Of a stretch of DNA of 64,000 bases, positions 1-8,005 are shown in pieces (the stretch's first letter is position 1; each line of letters begins with the position of its first letter). Source of the stretch: Corynebacterium sp. ACRPO (GTDB lineage Bacteria; Actinomycetota; Actinomycetes; Mycobacteriales; Mycobacteriaceae); assembly GCF_022347205.1 (NCBI RefSeq), contig NZ_JAKRNE010000004.1, positions 84,007 through 148,006 on the forward strand, in the 5' to 3' direction. A model generated the notes under the pieces. That model had not been told where the DNA came from and ran no database searches. It saw nothing but the letters and a program-made list of their open reading frames with translations. A program made the position numbers and the translations under genes.

Positions 1-455
1 TCGGCGAGATCATGGGCGTGCGCATCAAGGCCCTGGCCGCCACCGTCATCGCGGTAGGCTTGGCCTTCGGCCTGACCTTCTCCGCCGGCGCGGATGGCTC
101 CGGCGGCATGACCATCTGGCCGCTATTCGGCACCACCAACCAGCTCATGGCGGGCCTTTCCTTGGCCATCGTGGTGATCATCCTGACCCACCTGCGCCGG
201 CCGACGTGGCCGGTGGTCTTCCCGCTCATCTTCGTTACCGCCATGTCACTGTGGGCCGCACTGCTCCAGCTGAAGTCCCTCTTTACCAGCCAGAACTGGC
301 TGCTATTCTGCATGGACGTCATCATCGTGGTCGCCGCCATCTGGGTCATCGTGGAGGCCGTCGGCGCCATTTCCCGCGCCCGCAAGGAGACCCCACTGGA
401 GTGGTCCGATGATGACCTTGACGCCCCGCTGCCCGAGCATGCTCGACAAGCTTAA
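1..455 (+). CDS. cstA: Carbon starvation protein CstA, C-terminal part (5' end outside window)
   Basis: Open from the window edge in the frame that ends at TAA 453-455, so the true start lies upstream. The visible 150 or so residues hold three or four hydrophobic segments. They include the stretch WPLFGTTNQLMAGLSL, which is characteristic of the C-terminus of CstA-type peptide/pyruvate transporters. The end is a short acidic cytoplasmic tail. Members of this family are inner-membrane transporters induced on carbon limitation. The stop overlaps the start of the next gene (ATG at 439), so the two are probably translated together. Assignment to CstA is firm; the substrate (peptides or pyruvate) cannot be told from this fragment. 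Confidence 0.85.
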   Translation, partial: GEIMGVRIKALAATVIAVGLAFGLTFSAGADGSGGMTIWPLFGTTNQLMAGLSLAIVVIILTHLRRPTWPVVFPLIFVTAMSLWAALLQLKSLFTSQNWLLFCMDVIIVVAAIWVIVEAVGAISRARKETPLEWSDDDLDAPLPEHARQA

Positions 456-696
456 GGCACTTGCGGCCGGGCTCAATGAGTACTACCAGGCCCCGTATCG
501 TGCCAGCTTTGCCAAGGCCCAGCAGCAAGAAGATGATCTCTTCCTGATGCTGGTCGCCTCGGAGGCGCTCGGCATCCCTAACCCCGCCAGCTACTACACC
601 CTGGAGCTTTTGCCGTTGGTCTATGAGGATTTTCACGCCTGGCATACCCGCATGGGAATGGATAGATCCCCGCTGGAGAATATTCAATGTTGTTAA
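439..696 (+). CDS. Small cory-CC-star-type protein ending Cys-Cys-stop
   Basis: An 85-residue soluble protein beginning MLDKLKALAAGLNEYY and ending IQCC. It matches what I recall of the Corynebacterium-restricted 'cory-CC-star' family, which is defined by its terminal Cys-Cys and its position beside an ArsA-like ATPase. No function is known to me. I chose ATG 439 over ATG 409 because 409 lies deeper inside cstA and the family-like sequence begins at MLDK. The gene overlaps the cstA end by 17 bases and the ATPase start by 10 bases. The last codons TGT TGT TAA are the same bases as the ATPase start ATG TTG TTA read one base out of frame. The adjacent C-terminal cysteines could bind metal or a cofactor, which is inference. 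Confidence 0.75.
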   Translation: MLDKLKALAAGLNEYYQAPYRASFAKAQQQEDDLFLMLVASEALGIPNPASYYTLELLPLVYEDFHAWHTRMGMDRSPLENIQCC

Positions 697-1628
697 AGAC
701 CGCACCCATCATGTTCTTCGGCGGCAAGGGAGGGGTGGGTAAAACCACCCTGGCCACCGCCACCGCGCTGCGTCTGTCCCGTGAGCACCGCGTCTGCCTG
801 GTGTCCACGGACCCGGCGCATAACCTGGGGCATATTTTTGGTGCCTCGCTTGGCGACGCCCCCGTAGACCTCACCCCTACCCTGTCCGCCATCGAGATCA
901 ACCCTGCGCGCGCGACCGAGCAGCACCTGGCGCAGGTAGGGAACTCGATGCGCCGCTTTATGCCCGAGCACCTGCACGGTGAGGTGAAGAAGCACCTCGA
1001 CCTAGCCCGGCAATCGCCCGGCACACAAGAGGCGGCACTATTGGAACGCATAGCGGCGCTAGTCGTGGAGGAGTCCGACTTCGACTACCTCATCTTCGAT
1101 ACCGCCCCCTCTGGGCATACCTCGCGACTCATGGCCCTGCCAGAGATCATGGCCGCCTATACCGATGGATTGCTCTCCCGGCGCGAGAAATCCGACAAAT
1201 TCGGCTCGCTGGTGCGCGGGATGTCTAACGTCAGCGGCGCGGATAATGACCCGGTGGACCGGCGCAATCAGGAGATTCGCGCCACGCTTTTCCAGCGCCG
1301 CGAGCGCTTTGCCCAGCTGCGCACCGCGCTTACCTCCCCGCGCACCGTGTTCCACATCGTGCTCACCGCCGAGCGCCTGCCCGTGCTGGAGTCAGCCGAG
1401 TTTCATGCGGACCTCACGAGCAACGGTGTGCGGGTGGGATCCATGCTGGTTAACCGGCGCACCCCGGCCGACCAAGGCGAGTTCTTGGCCGCTCGGCGCG
1501 CCGCCGAGGATGAGGCGCTCGCGCTGTTGCGTACCAAGCTCCCACAAACCCCAGTGCGCGAGGTTCCGTGGTTGCCGGAGGAAGTGGGGACTCCAGAGGC
1601 CGTCGGCAAGCTGGCGGCCTATCTCTAG
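687..1628 (+). CDS. ArsA/GET3-family ATPase, single domain
   Basis: 313 residues. The deviant Walker A GKGGVGKT lies at residues 13-20, followed by VSTDPAHNLG (switch-like) and FDTAPSGHTSRLM, all signatures of the ArsA/Get3 branch of SIMIBI ATPases. Only one ATPase domain is present, unlike the duplicated ArsA of arsenite pumps, and there is no arsB or other arsenic gene nearby. A role in arsenite efflux is therefore unlikely. Get3-like proteins act as targeting or metallochaperone ATPases, and the tightly coupled Cys-Cys protein just upstream is the obvious candidate partner. A Shine-Dalgarno-like GGAG at 675-678 supports the ATG at 687. Function is unresolved beyond ATPase. Confidence 0.85.
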   Translation: MLLKTAPIMFFGGKGGVGKTTLATATALRLSREHRVCLVSTDPAHNLGHIFGASLGDAPVDLTPTLSAIEINPARATEQHLAQVGNSMRRFMPEHLHGEVKKHLDLARQSPGTQEAALLERIAALVVEESDFDYLIFDTAPSGHTSRLMALPEIMAAYTDGLLSRREKSDKFGSLVRGMSNVSGADNDPVDRRNQEIRATLFQRRERFAQLRTALTSPRTVFHIVLTAERLPVLESAEFHADLTSNGVRVGSMLVNRRTPADQGEFLAARRAAEDEALALLRTKLPQTPVREVPWLPEEVGTPEAVGKLAAYL

Positions 1629-1664
1629 CTCCACCCGCCCGCGCCGCTGTGGGCTCGGGTCTGC

Positions 1665-1670
1665 TAAAAC
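1665..1670 (+). promoter_or_regulatory. -10-like hexamer for first C1 aminopeptidase
   Basis: TAAAAC lies 7 bases before ATG 1678 and no Shine-Dalgarno is visible. The spacing puts the expected transcription start at the A of the ATG, so a leaderless mRNA is likely. Not experimentally shown. Confidence 0.4.
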
Positions 1671-1677
1671 CGAAACT

Positions 1678-2976
1678 ATGACTTTGCTCACCAACGAATA
1701 CCTATCCCACTTGCGCAAGGAGGCCGCGGCCGATTCCCGGCTGCGCATCGCGCGCAACGCCATCACCAACGTCGGGGCGGCCAAGGCGGCCCTAGACCGC
1801 GACCGTATTACGGCGCTCTACCCCACCACCGAGGTCAAGCTGGATAGCTTGGGCGTATCGGACCAAAAGCGCTCTGGCCGCTGCTGGATGTTTGCGGCGC
1901 TGAACGTCTTCCGTCACCGCGCGACCAAGGAACTCAATGTAGATAACTTCGAGTTCTCCTTCACCTACCTGCAGTACTTTGACAAGCTGGAACGCGCCAA
2001 TCTGGTTCTCAACCAGCTGCTGGACAAGAAGGACGCCGGCTGGGACGAGCGCACCGTCGCCGCAGTGCTCGACCACGCGGGGGCCGATGGCGGCTGGTGG
2101 TGCTTCTTTAGCAACCTGGTAGCCAAGTACGGCGCCGTTCCTGCCGAGGTCATGCCGGAGGTGCGCTCGTCTGGAAATACCGCGGAGATGAACCGCGACC
2201 TCGCCACGGTGGTGCGTCGTGCCGCCGCCCAGGACGGACCGCGCGAAGAAATCCTCGCCCAAGCGCGCAAGGATATCCACCGCATCCTGGCCATCCACCT
2301 GGGCACCCCGCCGCAGGAATTTACCTGGGCGTATCGCACCAAGGACGAGCAATTCGTGCGGCTGCACTCCACCCCGCGCGAGTTTGCGGATAAGTACCTG
2401 CCGAATCTGGACGAGTACGTGGTGCTGGCCGATGACCCCCGCTCCACCAACCCCAAGCATCGCGTGTTCAGCAGCGCCGAGGAGACCAATGTGCTGGGCG
2501 GCGCACCACAGGAGTACCTCAACGTCAGCGCGGCCGAGCTGAAGGACACTGCCAAGCGCAGCCTGGCGGCCGGCGAGCCGGTGTGGTTTAGCTGCGATGT
2601 CAACCGCCAGTTCTCCTTCCTCAACGGCGTATGGGACGAGGGATTGGTAGATACCGATGGCCTCTACGGCATCGATTCCTCCATGAGCAAGGAGGAGCGT
2701 TTTACCTCCGGCGAGACCGCACCTACCCACGCGATGGTCCTCACCGGCGTCGATGGTGACCGCGCCTGGCGCGTGGAAAACTCCTGGGGCTCCAAGCCAC
2801 CGCGCAAGGAAGACGGCGAGGATGTGCCCGGCAAGGGCTTTGCCACCATGGCCGATGCCTGGTTTGACCAGAACGTCTTCCACATCGCCGTGCGCAAGGA
2901 GCACCTGAGCGACGAGCTTGCCCAGGCCCTTGCCACCGAACCGATTGAGCTTCCCCTCTGGGACCGGATGAACTAA
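1678..2976 (+). CDS. pepC: C1-family aminopeptidase (bleomycin hydrolase/PepC type), copy 1
   Basis: 432 residues from ATG 1678; the same frame is open further upstream, but that part is a shadow of the ATPase gene. Papain-like catalytic residues are visible: Cys69 in QKRSGRCWMFAA, His351 in PTHAMVLTG, and Asn368 in RVENSWG. These are the hallmark motifs of bleomycin hydrolase and lactococcal PepC, homohexameric cytosolic aminopeptidases that trim peptides from the N-terminus. The family's usual length is about 440-450 residues, so the gene is complete. No signal peptide is seen. It is followed 13 bases later by a paralogue with the same motif layout. The pair probably forms an operon and may assemble into mixed hexamers, which is inference. 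Confidence 0.9.
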   Translation: MTLLTNEYLSHLRKEAAADSRLRIARNAITNVGAAKAALDRDRITALYPTTEVKLDSLGVSDQKRSGRCWMFAALNVFRHRATKELNVDNFEFSFTYLQYFDKLERANLVLNQLLDKKDAGWDERTVAAVLDHAGADGGWWCFFSNLVAKYGAVPAEVMPEVRSSGNTAEMNRDLATVVRRAAAQDGPREEILAQARKDIHRILAIHLGTPPQEFTWAYRTKDEQFVRLHSTPREFADKYLPNLDEYVVLADDPRSTNPKHRVFSSAEETNVLGGAPQEYLNVSAAELKDTAKRSLAAGEPVWFSCDVNRQFSFLNGVWDEGLVDTDGLYGIDSSMSKEERFTSGETAPTHAMVLTGVDGDRAWRVENSWGSKPPRKEDGEDVPGKGFATMADAWFDQNVFHIAVRKEHLSDELAQALATEPIELPLWDRMN

Positions 2977-2989
2977 GGAGAATCGAGAA

Positions 2990-4291
2990 ATGACAGAGAT
3001 TAAACCGAACGAGGTTCATGCCGCCACTGCCGAGCTCACCAGCGATGCCACGCTGCGCCTGGTACGCAATGGGGTGGCCCAGGAGGGCGTCGACAAGCTC
3101 AGCCTCGACCATGAGCAATTGCGCCATCTCACCCCGATAACCAGCCATAAGCTAGATTCTTGGGGCGTGGCCGACCAGAAGGCATCGGGTCGCTGCTGGA
3201 TTTTTGCCGGCCTCAATTCCCTGCGCGGCGGCCTCATGGACAAGGCCAAGCTCAAGGACTTTGAGCTCTCCCAGACCTATATTTACTTCTTTGACAAGCT
3301 GGAAAAGGCCAATTGGTTCCTCACCGCCATGGCTGAGCTCAAGGACCGCGAGATTACGGACCGCACGGTGACCAAGCTCATGGATGATCCCATCGATGAC
3401 GGCGGCCAGTGGTCCATGTTCGTCGCCCTGGTGGAAAAGTACGGCGTGGTGCCGCAGTACGCCATGCCGGAGACCGCGTCTTCCGAGGCCACGGCGATGC
3501 TTAACCGCAATCTGCAGACCGTGCTGCGCCGCGCCGCCCACCGCATCCGCAGCGGCGAAGAGGGCGCGCATGAGCAGGCGCTTGCCGACGTCTACCAGAT
3601 CCTCACCGCCAACCTTGGCCTGCCTCCCGAGGACTTTGTGTGGCAGTACCGCGATAAGGACGATGAGTTCCACCGCGTTGGTACCTATACCCCGCAGGAG
3701 TTTGCCCGGGAATACCTGCCGGCGAACCTAGGCGAGTACGTGTGCGTGGTCAACGACCCGCGCAACGCCTACGGCGAGCTCTACACCGTGGAGTATCTGG
3801 GCAACGTGGTAGGAAAGCGCGTGACCTATTTGAACGCGCCTGTGGAGGTGCTGCGCGATGCCGCGCGTGCCTCCATCGAGGACGGCCAGCCGGTCTGGTT
3901 CGGCTGCGATACCGACCAGCAATCCGATGATGAGCACGGCGTATGGGCTAAGCACCTGCACGATTATGAGGCCTTCTACGGCGTGGAGATGGATCTGGAC
4001 AAGGCACAGCGTTTGCGCCTGCACGAGTCCCTCATGACCCACGCGATGGTCTTTACCGGCGCCGATATCGCAGACGACGGCACCGTCAATCGCTGGCGTG
4101 TGGAGAATTCCTGGGGCCCGAAGAAGGCCGATAAGGGCTTTTGGACCATGGCCGATGACTGGTTCGACGAGTTCGTCTTCGAAATCGCCGTGCACCCCTC
4201 CCGCCTGCCAGAACAATACCAAGCGGCGTTGCAGTCCGAGTCCGTCACTACCCTGCCGGCCTGGGATCCGATGGGCGCGTTGGCGCGTTAA
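2990..4291 (+). CDS. pepC: C1-family aminopeptidase (bleomycin hydrolase/PepC type), copy 2
   Basis: 433 residues with a Shine-Dalgarno AAGGAG just upstream of ATG 2990. The catalytic triad motifs match copy 1: Cys69 in QKASGRCWIFAG, His351 in MTHAMVFTG and Asn373 in RVENSWG. The cysteine and first histidine fall at identical positions in both proteins, so they are tandem duplicates that have since diverged throughout (for example WFLTAMAELKDREITD in this one against LVLNQLLDKKDAGWDE). Family role is cytosolic peptide degradation. The C-terminal tail, which in PepC/bleomycin hydrolase enters the active site and sets aminopeptidase specificity, differs between copies (DPMGALAR here, DRMN in copy 1), hinting at different substrate preference. 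Confidence 0.9.
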   Translation: MTEIKPNEVHAATAELTSDATLRLVRNGVAQEGVDKLSLDHEQLRHLTPITSHKLDSWGVADQKASGRCWIFAGLNSLRGGLMDKAKLKDFELSQTYIYFFDKLEKANWFLTAMAELKDREITDRTVTKLMDDPIDDGGQWSMFVALVEKYGVVPQYAMPETASSEATAMLNRNLQTVLRRAAHRIRSGEEGAHEQALADVYQILTANLGLPPEDFVWQYRDKDDEFHRVGTYTPQEFAREYLPANLGEYVCVVNDPRNAYGELYTVEYLGNVVGKRVTYLNAPVEVLRDAARASIEDGQPVWFGCDTDQQSDDEHGVWAKHLHDYEAFYGVEMDLDKAQRLRLHESLMTHAMVFTGADIADDGTVNRWRVENSWGPKKADKGFWTMADDWFDEFVFEIAVHPSRLPEQYQAALQSESVTTLPAWDPMGALAR

Positions 4292-4303
4292 GCCTGCGGC
4301 ACG

Positions 4304-4924
4304 CTAAGCCTGCGGCGTGCCAAGGCGCCGCACATAAAACATGCACACCAAGTCGCGGTCCTCGTTGACCGCGATGGTGCGCTCGCCCACCTGAGTGAAA
4401 CCGCGGCTGTCATAGAACTGATAAGTGCAGCCGTCATCGGTAAACAAGTAGACGTTCTTTCCCTCATGACGGGCTTCGAAGGCCTCGAGCAGCGCCGTTC
4501 CTACGCCGCTCACGCCGGAATTGGGATCCGCGACGAGGAAGCCGATTTCGCCATCAATGGGGTGCTTACCCAAGTACTTGAGCAGCATGTCCTGATTGGC
4601 GGCATCGTAATCATCGCGGTGCCCGCCCGGGCGCAGGTTATTAAAGATTTCCACCGCGCGGACATAGGCCTTGCGCCACCACGGATACGGCAAGGCGGGC
4701 TTGCCTTTCATGGAGGCTAAAAGCACGCCGAGGAAGCGGTCGCCATCGTAGGCGGCCAGGATATCGGTGGCCTTGGCGCGCTCTAAATCCCAAAAGTAGC
4801 GGCCATAGGCGCGCTCAAAGCGCGGGTTCTTTACAAACCAGTGCAGGTGCATGCCCTCGATAGCGAAGGAAATCGCTTGGGGCTCATCGCGCGGGTCGAG
4901 GTCGCGGATCTGAATATCGGTCAT
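4304..4924 (-). CDS. GNAT-family N-acetyltransferase
   Basis: 206 residues starting MTDIQIRDLDPRDEPQAISF. The C-terminal half carries the acetyl-CoA-binding region with GVSGVGTALLEAFEAR (motif A-like) and a terminal YDSRGFTQVGERT segment typical of the GNAT fold. The substrate is unknown. Its ATG overlaps the stop of panC by one base, so it is the last gene of the panC operon. It is convergent with the second aminopeptidase gene, 12 bases away. There is no obvious link to pantothenate; the arrangement may just be operon packing. Confidence 0.8.
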   Translation of the reverse strand: MTDIQIRDLDPRDEPQAISFAIEGMHLHWFVKNPRFERAYGRYFWDLERAKATDILAAYDGDRFLGVLLASMKGKPALPYPWWRKAYVRAVEIFNNLRPGGHRDDYDAANQDMLLKYLGKHPIDGEIGFLVADPNSGVSGVGTALLEAFEARHEGKNVYLFTDDGCTYQFYDSRGFTQVGERTIAVNEDRDLVCMFYVRRLGTPQA

Positions 4925-5814
4925 TAGTCCTCCGAAGGCTGCTGGGAAGCGATACCCTGTGCGCGTTGTTGCTCGCGCTCGAGCTCGGCCTTGGCTTCGT
5001 GTTCTTCAATATTATTAAAGCCGATGCCCAGCGGCAGGCCCACATTATCGATGAGGCGGACGCCGCCGATTGTCGCGGCAACGAGCAAGCGGGCATCCCC
5101 CTCCTCAGGAGGCGTGCCGAGGTCGCGACCGCGCACCTCGAGGTAGTCCGGCTCAACGCCTGCTGCGCGCAGGACTTCCGCGGCAACCTCGCGGACCTTC
5201 TCCGCACCGGCTTCGGCGGCATGTGCGCCGGCGGTCAGCGCGGCGGATAGGGCCGCGGCTTGGTCACGGGATTCGGCCGGGACGTTGGTATTGCGCAGGC
5301 TCATCACCACGCCATCGGGCATGCGTACGGCGGGCACGCCCTGCACGCGGACACCCAGGTGGAAGTCTTGAACCGCGTGATGGATGGCGAGGAGGAGCTC
5401 GTAGTCCTTTTCACCAAGGAGGACGTCTGTAGGCGAAAGCGTCAGGATGAGCGCAAGGTACAGCGAGAGATCCTCGCTGAGGTCCGGTTCAAGGGCGGTC
5501 GCGGCGTCGGCCAGAGCTACGGCAATGCGGCGGCCGTGCGGCCACAAGGTTTCTGGCGAGTAATCCCACACGATGTCCACGCCCTCGGCACGCAGGAGCT
5601 CAAGATCCTCCTCGTGCGGGGACTGCAAGGCCACGACGGTAACAGCGCCGCGGATGTGCTTGGCCGCGCGCACCAACGCGATATGGCCGGCGTGCACGCC
5701 GGTAGTCAGCGGCACAAAGGCCACCGGGCGACCAGTCTTATGAAAGGCGCTGCCGACCATACGGATGCGCTCAATCTCACTGATGACGGTGGCGTTTCCC
5801 AGCTCTAGGCTCAT
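4924..5814 (-). CDS. panC: Pantoate--beta-alanine ligase
   Basis: 296 residues from ATG 5814, chosen over an upstream GTG/ATG in the same frame because AGAGGAGAG lies 4 bases before it and ATGA overlaps the stop of the previous gene. PanC condenses pantoate with beta-alanine using ATP, the last step of pantothenate synthesis. Seen: the HxGH nucleotide motif as VHAGHIALVRAAK, LLGEKDYELL, and VVMSLRNTNV in place of the usual MSSRN loop. The N-terminal loop FVPLTTGVHAGH also differs from the common FVPTMGALHEGH, so this is a divergent actinobacterial PanC, but the fold and order of motifs fit. No panB or panD is in the window. Confidence 0.85.
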   Translation of the reverse strand: MSLELGNATVISEIERIRMVGSAFHKTGRPVAFVPLTTGVHAGHIALVRAAKHIRGAVTVVALQSPHEEDLELLRAEGVDIVWDYSPETLWPHGRRIAVALADAATALEPDLSEDLSLYLALILTLSPTDVLLGEKDYELLLAIHHAVQDFHLGVRVQGVPAVRMPDGVVMSLRNTNVPAESRDQAAALSAALTAGAHAAEAGAEKVREVAAEVLRAAGVEPDYLEVRGRDLGTPPEEGDARLLVAATIGGVRLIDNVGLPLGIGFNNIEEHEAKAELEREQQRAQGIASQQPSED

Positions 5815-6485
5815 CGGCTCTCCTCTTGTAGGGCCCACATTTCCAGCTCCTCGCGGCCGTCTACCTCGCCTAGGCGGCGGGCAACCTCCACGTAGCTGCG
5901 GCGCAGGCCGGGGTCGGTGGCGCCGCGATAGGCGGCGATGATTTCTTCGGTGTCCATGTCCTCACCCACCAGGGGTGGCTCTTCTGAGGGCGAGAGGAAA
6001 TGAGCATCAACTGCAGCAGAGATATGCAAGCGCCGAAGCATCTCGGCGTAGTAGGCGCGGGCGGCAAAGGAAGGACGTTCGGCATCGGAAAGCGCGACGG
6101 CTTCGCCGCGGAACTCGGTGATATTGAGCTCCACTACAGTCTCGCCCAGCTCGTCCAGGGTGGTCACGGCCCAGCGCATATGTGCAAATGGGGCGAGTGC
6201 CGCAACGACACACCCGCGGGTTTCTAGCGGATCTAGCACTTGGACACCGCGCGAGAGGCAGGTGTGGAACACGATAAGCCCGTGGTGGACGTGGGGTTCA
6301 AGAAGTTCCACGGTAGCTTCTAAGCGAGCATCGCCCACGGCGATGATGAGGGCCTCAAAAGAGGCAAGTTCGGCTGGGTCCGAGAGCATCTGCACCTCAT
6401 GGCCGGCGCGTTCCATGGCATTGGCCAAGGTAAAGCCGGCCAGGCTCCGGCCGAAGAGGGCTACCCGCATGCGTGGCGGGCGCAT
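5811..6485 (-). CDS. Rossmann-fold NAD(P)-binding protein upstream of panC
   Basis: 224 residues, with an alternative start at ATG 6473 (MRVALFGRS). The N-terminus MRVALFGRSLAGFTLANAMERAGHEVQML is a beta-alpha-beta dinucleotide-binding unit with a GxxxxG loop. The rest has no motif I recognise. In mycobacteria a DUF2520/Rossmann protein sits at this same position before panC, so it is probably the corynebacterial counterpart and may be a reductase, such as a ketopantoate-like enzyme. That is inference from position and fold. The gene is packed tightly: start codon directly after the previous stop, and a 4-base overlap with panC. Confidence 0.6.
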   Translation of the reverse strand: MRPPRMRVALFGRSLAGFTLANAMERAGHEVQMLSDPAELASFEALIIAVGDARLEATVELLEPHVHHGLIVFHTCLSRGVQVLDPLETRGCVVAALAPFAHMRWAVTTLDELGETVVELNITEFRGEAVALSDAERPSFAARAYYAEMLRRLHISAAVDAHFLSPSEEPPLVGEDMDTEEIIAAYRGATDPGLRRSYVEVARRLGEVDGREELEMWALQEESR

Positions 6486-7526
6486 TTATTTATCCTTCTT
6501 CTTCGCCTGGGCCAGCAACTCGGCCACGGATACCGCGCCTTCGCGCTTATCGTCGCTGCGACGGCGTCCGCGTGTCTGCTCCTCTGGCTGAGGTTCAGCC
6601 GCACGGTGATGCGGGCGGGCTGCCTTCTGGCGTACTGGTTCGGCCGATTCCGGAGCCACATGTTGACCCGAGCCTGGGTACTCCGCGCGCTCGTCGCGCT
6701 GCGGCGCCGCCTGCTGCGGAATGTCCTGGGTCTCATCATTGGCCTTGGTGGCAGCCTCTGGCTTGCGGTGGCTGCCGTGGTGCTCGCTGGCCGCGGACGT
6801 GCGGGCATTCTTCAGGGAATCATCGCCGCCGGTATCCCAGCGCACGGCCTGGAAGCCACCAGTGTTGAAGGTGGAGGCACCAGAAGTCTTACCGGAGGTG
6901 CGCTGCGCACGGGTCTTTTCGCTGATGATGTCATTGAGCGGGTTGGCCTCGGTGTGCGCCGCGGACGGCTGATTGCCCAATCGGCCGGCGATGGCATCGG
7001 CGGACGGGGCGCCGGAGGAGGACTGGGTGAAGTCCACATTGCCCTCCTCAGAGCCAGGGCGAGCAGCGGCCGCGGTCTGGGCCTCGAGCTGCATGATGCG
7101 GCGCGCCTCGGCGTGCAGGGCGGCCGGTTCATAGGTGAAGTCCTGGCCGGAAAGATCCTCAATCTGCTTGCGGATGGCAGCCAGCTCGGTGCGGATCTCA
7201 TCCAGCAGCTCCTGGTCTGGCAGCGGCTGGCCATCGGCTGCGCGGACCTGCTTAAGCTCGGCGCGGTGAGCGCGCTCCTGCAGCTCCAGCTTGGTCACGG
7301 ATTCCTCGGCCTGGCGGCGGTAGCGCATGACCAGGAAGAAGCCAAGCACGGCGGCCCACAGTGCTGCAATGAGGGCGATCTTGAGCGCGGCGGCAGAGCC
7401 GGAAATCAGCATGACGATGCTGGCTACGACGGCCAGCACCACGAGGACGATAAGGCCGATCTGGCCCAAGTCCGGCTTGGTCGTCTTGGCGGAAGTATTG
7501 CTAGAAGAAGAGCGCGGCTCAGTCAT
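6486..7526 (-). CDS. DUF6779-type membrane protein with basic disordered tail
   Basis: 346 residues from ATG 7526; a GTG two codons earlier is possible. After a Ser/Thr/Lys-rich start there are two transmembrane segments (about residues 23-43 and 47-67), then a predicted coiled-coil region rich in Glu/Arg/Leu (TKLELQERAHRAELKQ). A long Pro/Ala/Arg/Glu-rich low-complexity region follows, ending in LLAQAKKKDK. This layout matches the actinobacterial DUF6779 family (Rv3604c-like) found between the folate genes and panC. Function unknown. I favour ATG 7526 because TACATT lies exactly 7 bases upstream on this strand, the geometry of a leaderless promoter. Confidence 0.65.
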   Translation of the reverse strand: MTEPRSSSSNTSAKTTKPDLGQIGLIVLVVLAVVASIVMLISGSAAALKIALIAALWAAVLGFFLVMRYRRQAEESVTKLELQERAHRAELKQVRAADGQPLPDQELLDEIRTELAAIRKQIEDLSGQDFTYEPAALHAEARRIMQLEAQTAAAARPGSEEGNVDFTQSSSGAPSADAIAGRLGNQPSAAHTEANPLNDIISEKTRAQRTSGKTSGASTFNTGGFQAVRWDTGGDDSLKNARTSAASEHHGSHRKPEAATKANDETQDIPQQAAPQRDERAEYPGSGQHVAPESAEPVRQKAARPHHRAAEPQPEEQTRGRRRSDDKREGAVSVAELLAQAKKKDK

Positions 7527-7531
7527 GCTCA

Positions 7532-8005
7532 CTAATGTACCGTTTGAATCCCATCTGGTGGGGGCGGGGTCTCGCAGTGTCGCTCTAGCCGCAGGCCAGC
7601 GGCGGCCATCGCGAGGCCACCAAGCGCGGAGGCAATGACACCCACGAGGTCATCGGAGGCCGCGGTGAGTGTACCGGCGTTGGGAATGACGTAGACGGCA
7701 ATGCCGGCATAAATGCCACCCACGATGGAACCCGTCCATGCCGAGGCCTTTCCTACCAGCATGAATTGCGTGATGGTCATGGGGTTGAGCTGCGAATTAT
7801 CCAGGCCAATGCCATGCTCGTCCTCGGTGGCTTGGTCCACCTTCCAGGTCAGCGCCACACAGACAACGGCCATAAGCCACAGCGTGGCCGAGACCGTTAC
7901 CGGGATTTGCAGCATGGAGCCATAAAAGCGCGTGGTGAGGATGGCCGCTGCGGCGGCGAAAAAGACCCCGGTGCCGATGAGGGCACCCAGCGAGGTCCGT
8001 GTCAT
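7532..8005 (-). CDS. DUF3180 membrane protein
   Basis: 157 residues with four hydrophobic segments (around residues 8-29, 33-53, 75-100 and 118-140), opening MTRTSLGALIGTGVFF. This matches the actinobacterial DUF3180 family, which sits directly after folK in mycobacteria (Rv3605c) and corynebacteria. No enzymatic motif is visible. The start overlaps the folK stop by four bases, so it is translated with the folate genes. A role in membrane handling of folate precursors has not been shown; function unknown. Confidence 0.7.
   Translation of the reverse strand: MTRTSLGALIGTGVFFAAAAAILTTRFYGSMLQIPVTVSATLWLMAVVCVALTWKVDQATEDEHGIGLDNSQLNPMTITQFMLVGKASAWTGSIVGGIYAGIAVYVIPNAGTLTAASDDLVGVIASALGGLAMAAAGLRLERHCETPPPPDGIQTVH
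7534..7539 (-). promoter_or_regulatory. -10-like hexamer for DUF6779 gene
   Basis: TACATT on the minus strand, 7 bases before ATG 7526, overlapping the stop codon of the DUF3180 gene. It suggests an internal, leaderless promoter inside the folate-panC operon. Unproven. Confidence 0.35.

Noticed and set aside
687..1628. Assignment of the ATPase as an arsenite pump subunit
   Set aside because: Only one ATPase domain and no arsB, arsC or arsR nearby; Get3/metallochaperone-like use is more plausible.
1165..1677. In-frame extension upstream of the first aminopeptidase gene
   Set aside because: It lies wholly inside the ArsA-like ATPase gene and its translation is Arg/Pro/Ser-rich shadow sequence; the protein family starts near residue 1 of the 1678 start.
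1792..2904. A 370-codon open frame antisense to the first aminopeptidase
   Set aside because: Shadow of a real gene; no ribosome site and no recognisable domain.
6399..7535. A 378-codon plus-strand frame opposite the DUF6779 gene
   Set aside because: The minus-strand protein has a sensible membrane layout and conserved context; the plus frame is Gly/Leu/Ala/Arg shadow.
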